12,456 nucleotides of DNA, taken from NCBI GenBank assembly GCA_017453085.1, contig JAFTKV010000296.1:1-12456 (forward strand), read 5' to 3'. The DNA is from Clostridia bacterium. Its GTDB lineage: Bacteria; Bacillota; Clostridia; Oscillospirales; CAG-272. This document shows positions 12,335-12,456 of this stretch, one piece after another. Every line of letters starts with the position of its first letter. Positions within the stretch are counted from its first letter, which is position 1. The notes beneath the pieces are model-generated. The model was not told the origin of the DNA. It did no database searches and saw only the letters and a list, made by a program, of their open reading frames with translations. The position numbers were made by a program, and so were the translations under genes.

Positions 12335-12456
12335 TACGAAGCGGCGATTTGGCAATAGAAAAAACAGATGACCCTCCATCGTCTGCGCCAATCGGGATCG
12401 CCTGTTTATCTGTACAGAATTTGCAAAAACCTTCGTTTTTGTCAAAAACAGAAACA
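12335..12456. other. Upstream intergenic region, no gene seen
   Basis: Contains a palindrome TCTGTACAGA (12409-12418), a weak inverted repeat CAGATGA/TCGTCTG (12364-12384) and a hairpin CAAAAAC-CTTC-GTTTTTG (12424-12441) near the window edge. These may be upstream regulatory sites or the terminator of a gene beyond the window. Confidence 0.35.

Noticed and set aside
9822..12371. 849-codon plus-strand frame opposite the mannosidase
   Set aside because: Antisense shadow of a well-supported GH38 gene, running through its promoter; no recognisable domain.
12215..12445. 76-codon minus-strand ORF upstream of the mannosidase
   Set aside because: It covers the mannosidase promoter and leader and has no ribosome site or family resemblance.

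Overview
The window looks like chromosomal DNA of a moderately GC-rich Gram-positive gut bacterium, most likely a clostridial lineage of the Oscillospirales/Ruminococcaceae type. This is inferred from the gene families present (a TIGR03905-type TSCPD protein, a NdoA-like MazF, a GH38 mannosidase, a Na/Pi cotransporter), strong Shine-Dalgarno sites, GTG and TTG starts, and near-consensus sigma-A promoters with 17-bp (once 16-bp) spacers. No taxonomic search was possible.

Left part (1-5832, all minus strand). Reading in the direction of transcription, a strong promoter (5804-5832) and a structured leader precede htpG. After htpG come a degenerate prephenate-dehydratase-like protein (3-nt gap), a small TSCPD protein and a phosphoglucomutase/phosphomannomutase, with gaps of 36-39 nt; these four probably form one operon. 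Next is a Na+/phosphate cotransporter that runs off the window. It has its own promoter, and TTTACA repeats resembling a Pho box lie just upstream of it.

Middle part (5833-8457, plus strand). A MazF/NdoA-type RNase toxin has no visible antitoxin and is interrupted by an in-frame UAG just before its normal C-terminal helix. A promoter then drives a compact, atypical OmpR-type response regulator. Overlapping it by 16 nt is a dihydroorotase homologue that has lost most of its metal ligands. The last two look like a translationally coupled regulator plus pseudoenzyme pair.

Repeat-rich island (about 8458-9208, plus 9545-9674). Here lie two small arrays of short hairpins separated by conserved linkers at an 18-nt period, an insertion-sequence-like 5' end with promoter and fold-back hairpin, a tRNA-Leu(UAA) on the minus strand with its own promoter and terminator, and several long inverted repeats. 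A DUF2185 (Imm33-like) gene sits at its edge. This is the accessory part of the window.

Right part (9675-12456, minus strand). A complete GH38 alpha-mannosidase is preceded by a 15-bp palindrome and a sigma-A promoter.

The most unusual features are the hairpin-linker arrays, the UAG in mazF, and three proteins whose folds are recognisable but whose catalytic or phosphorylation residues are missing or altered.
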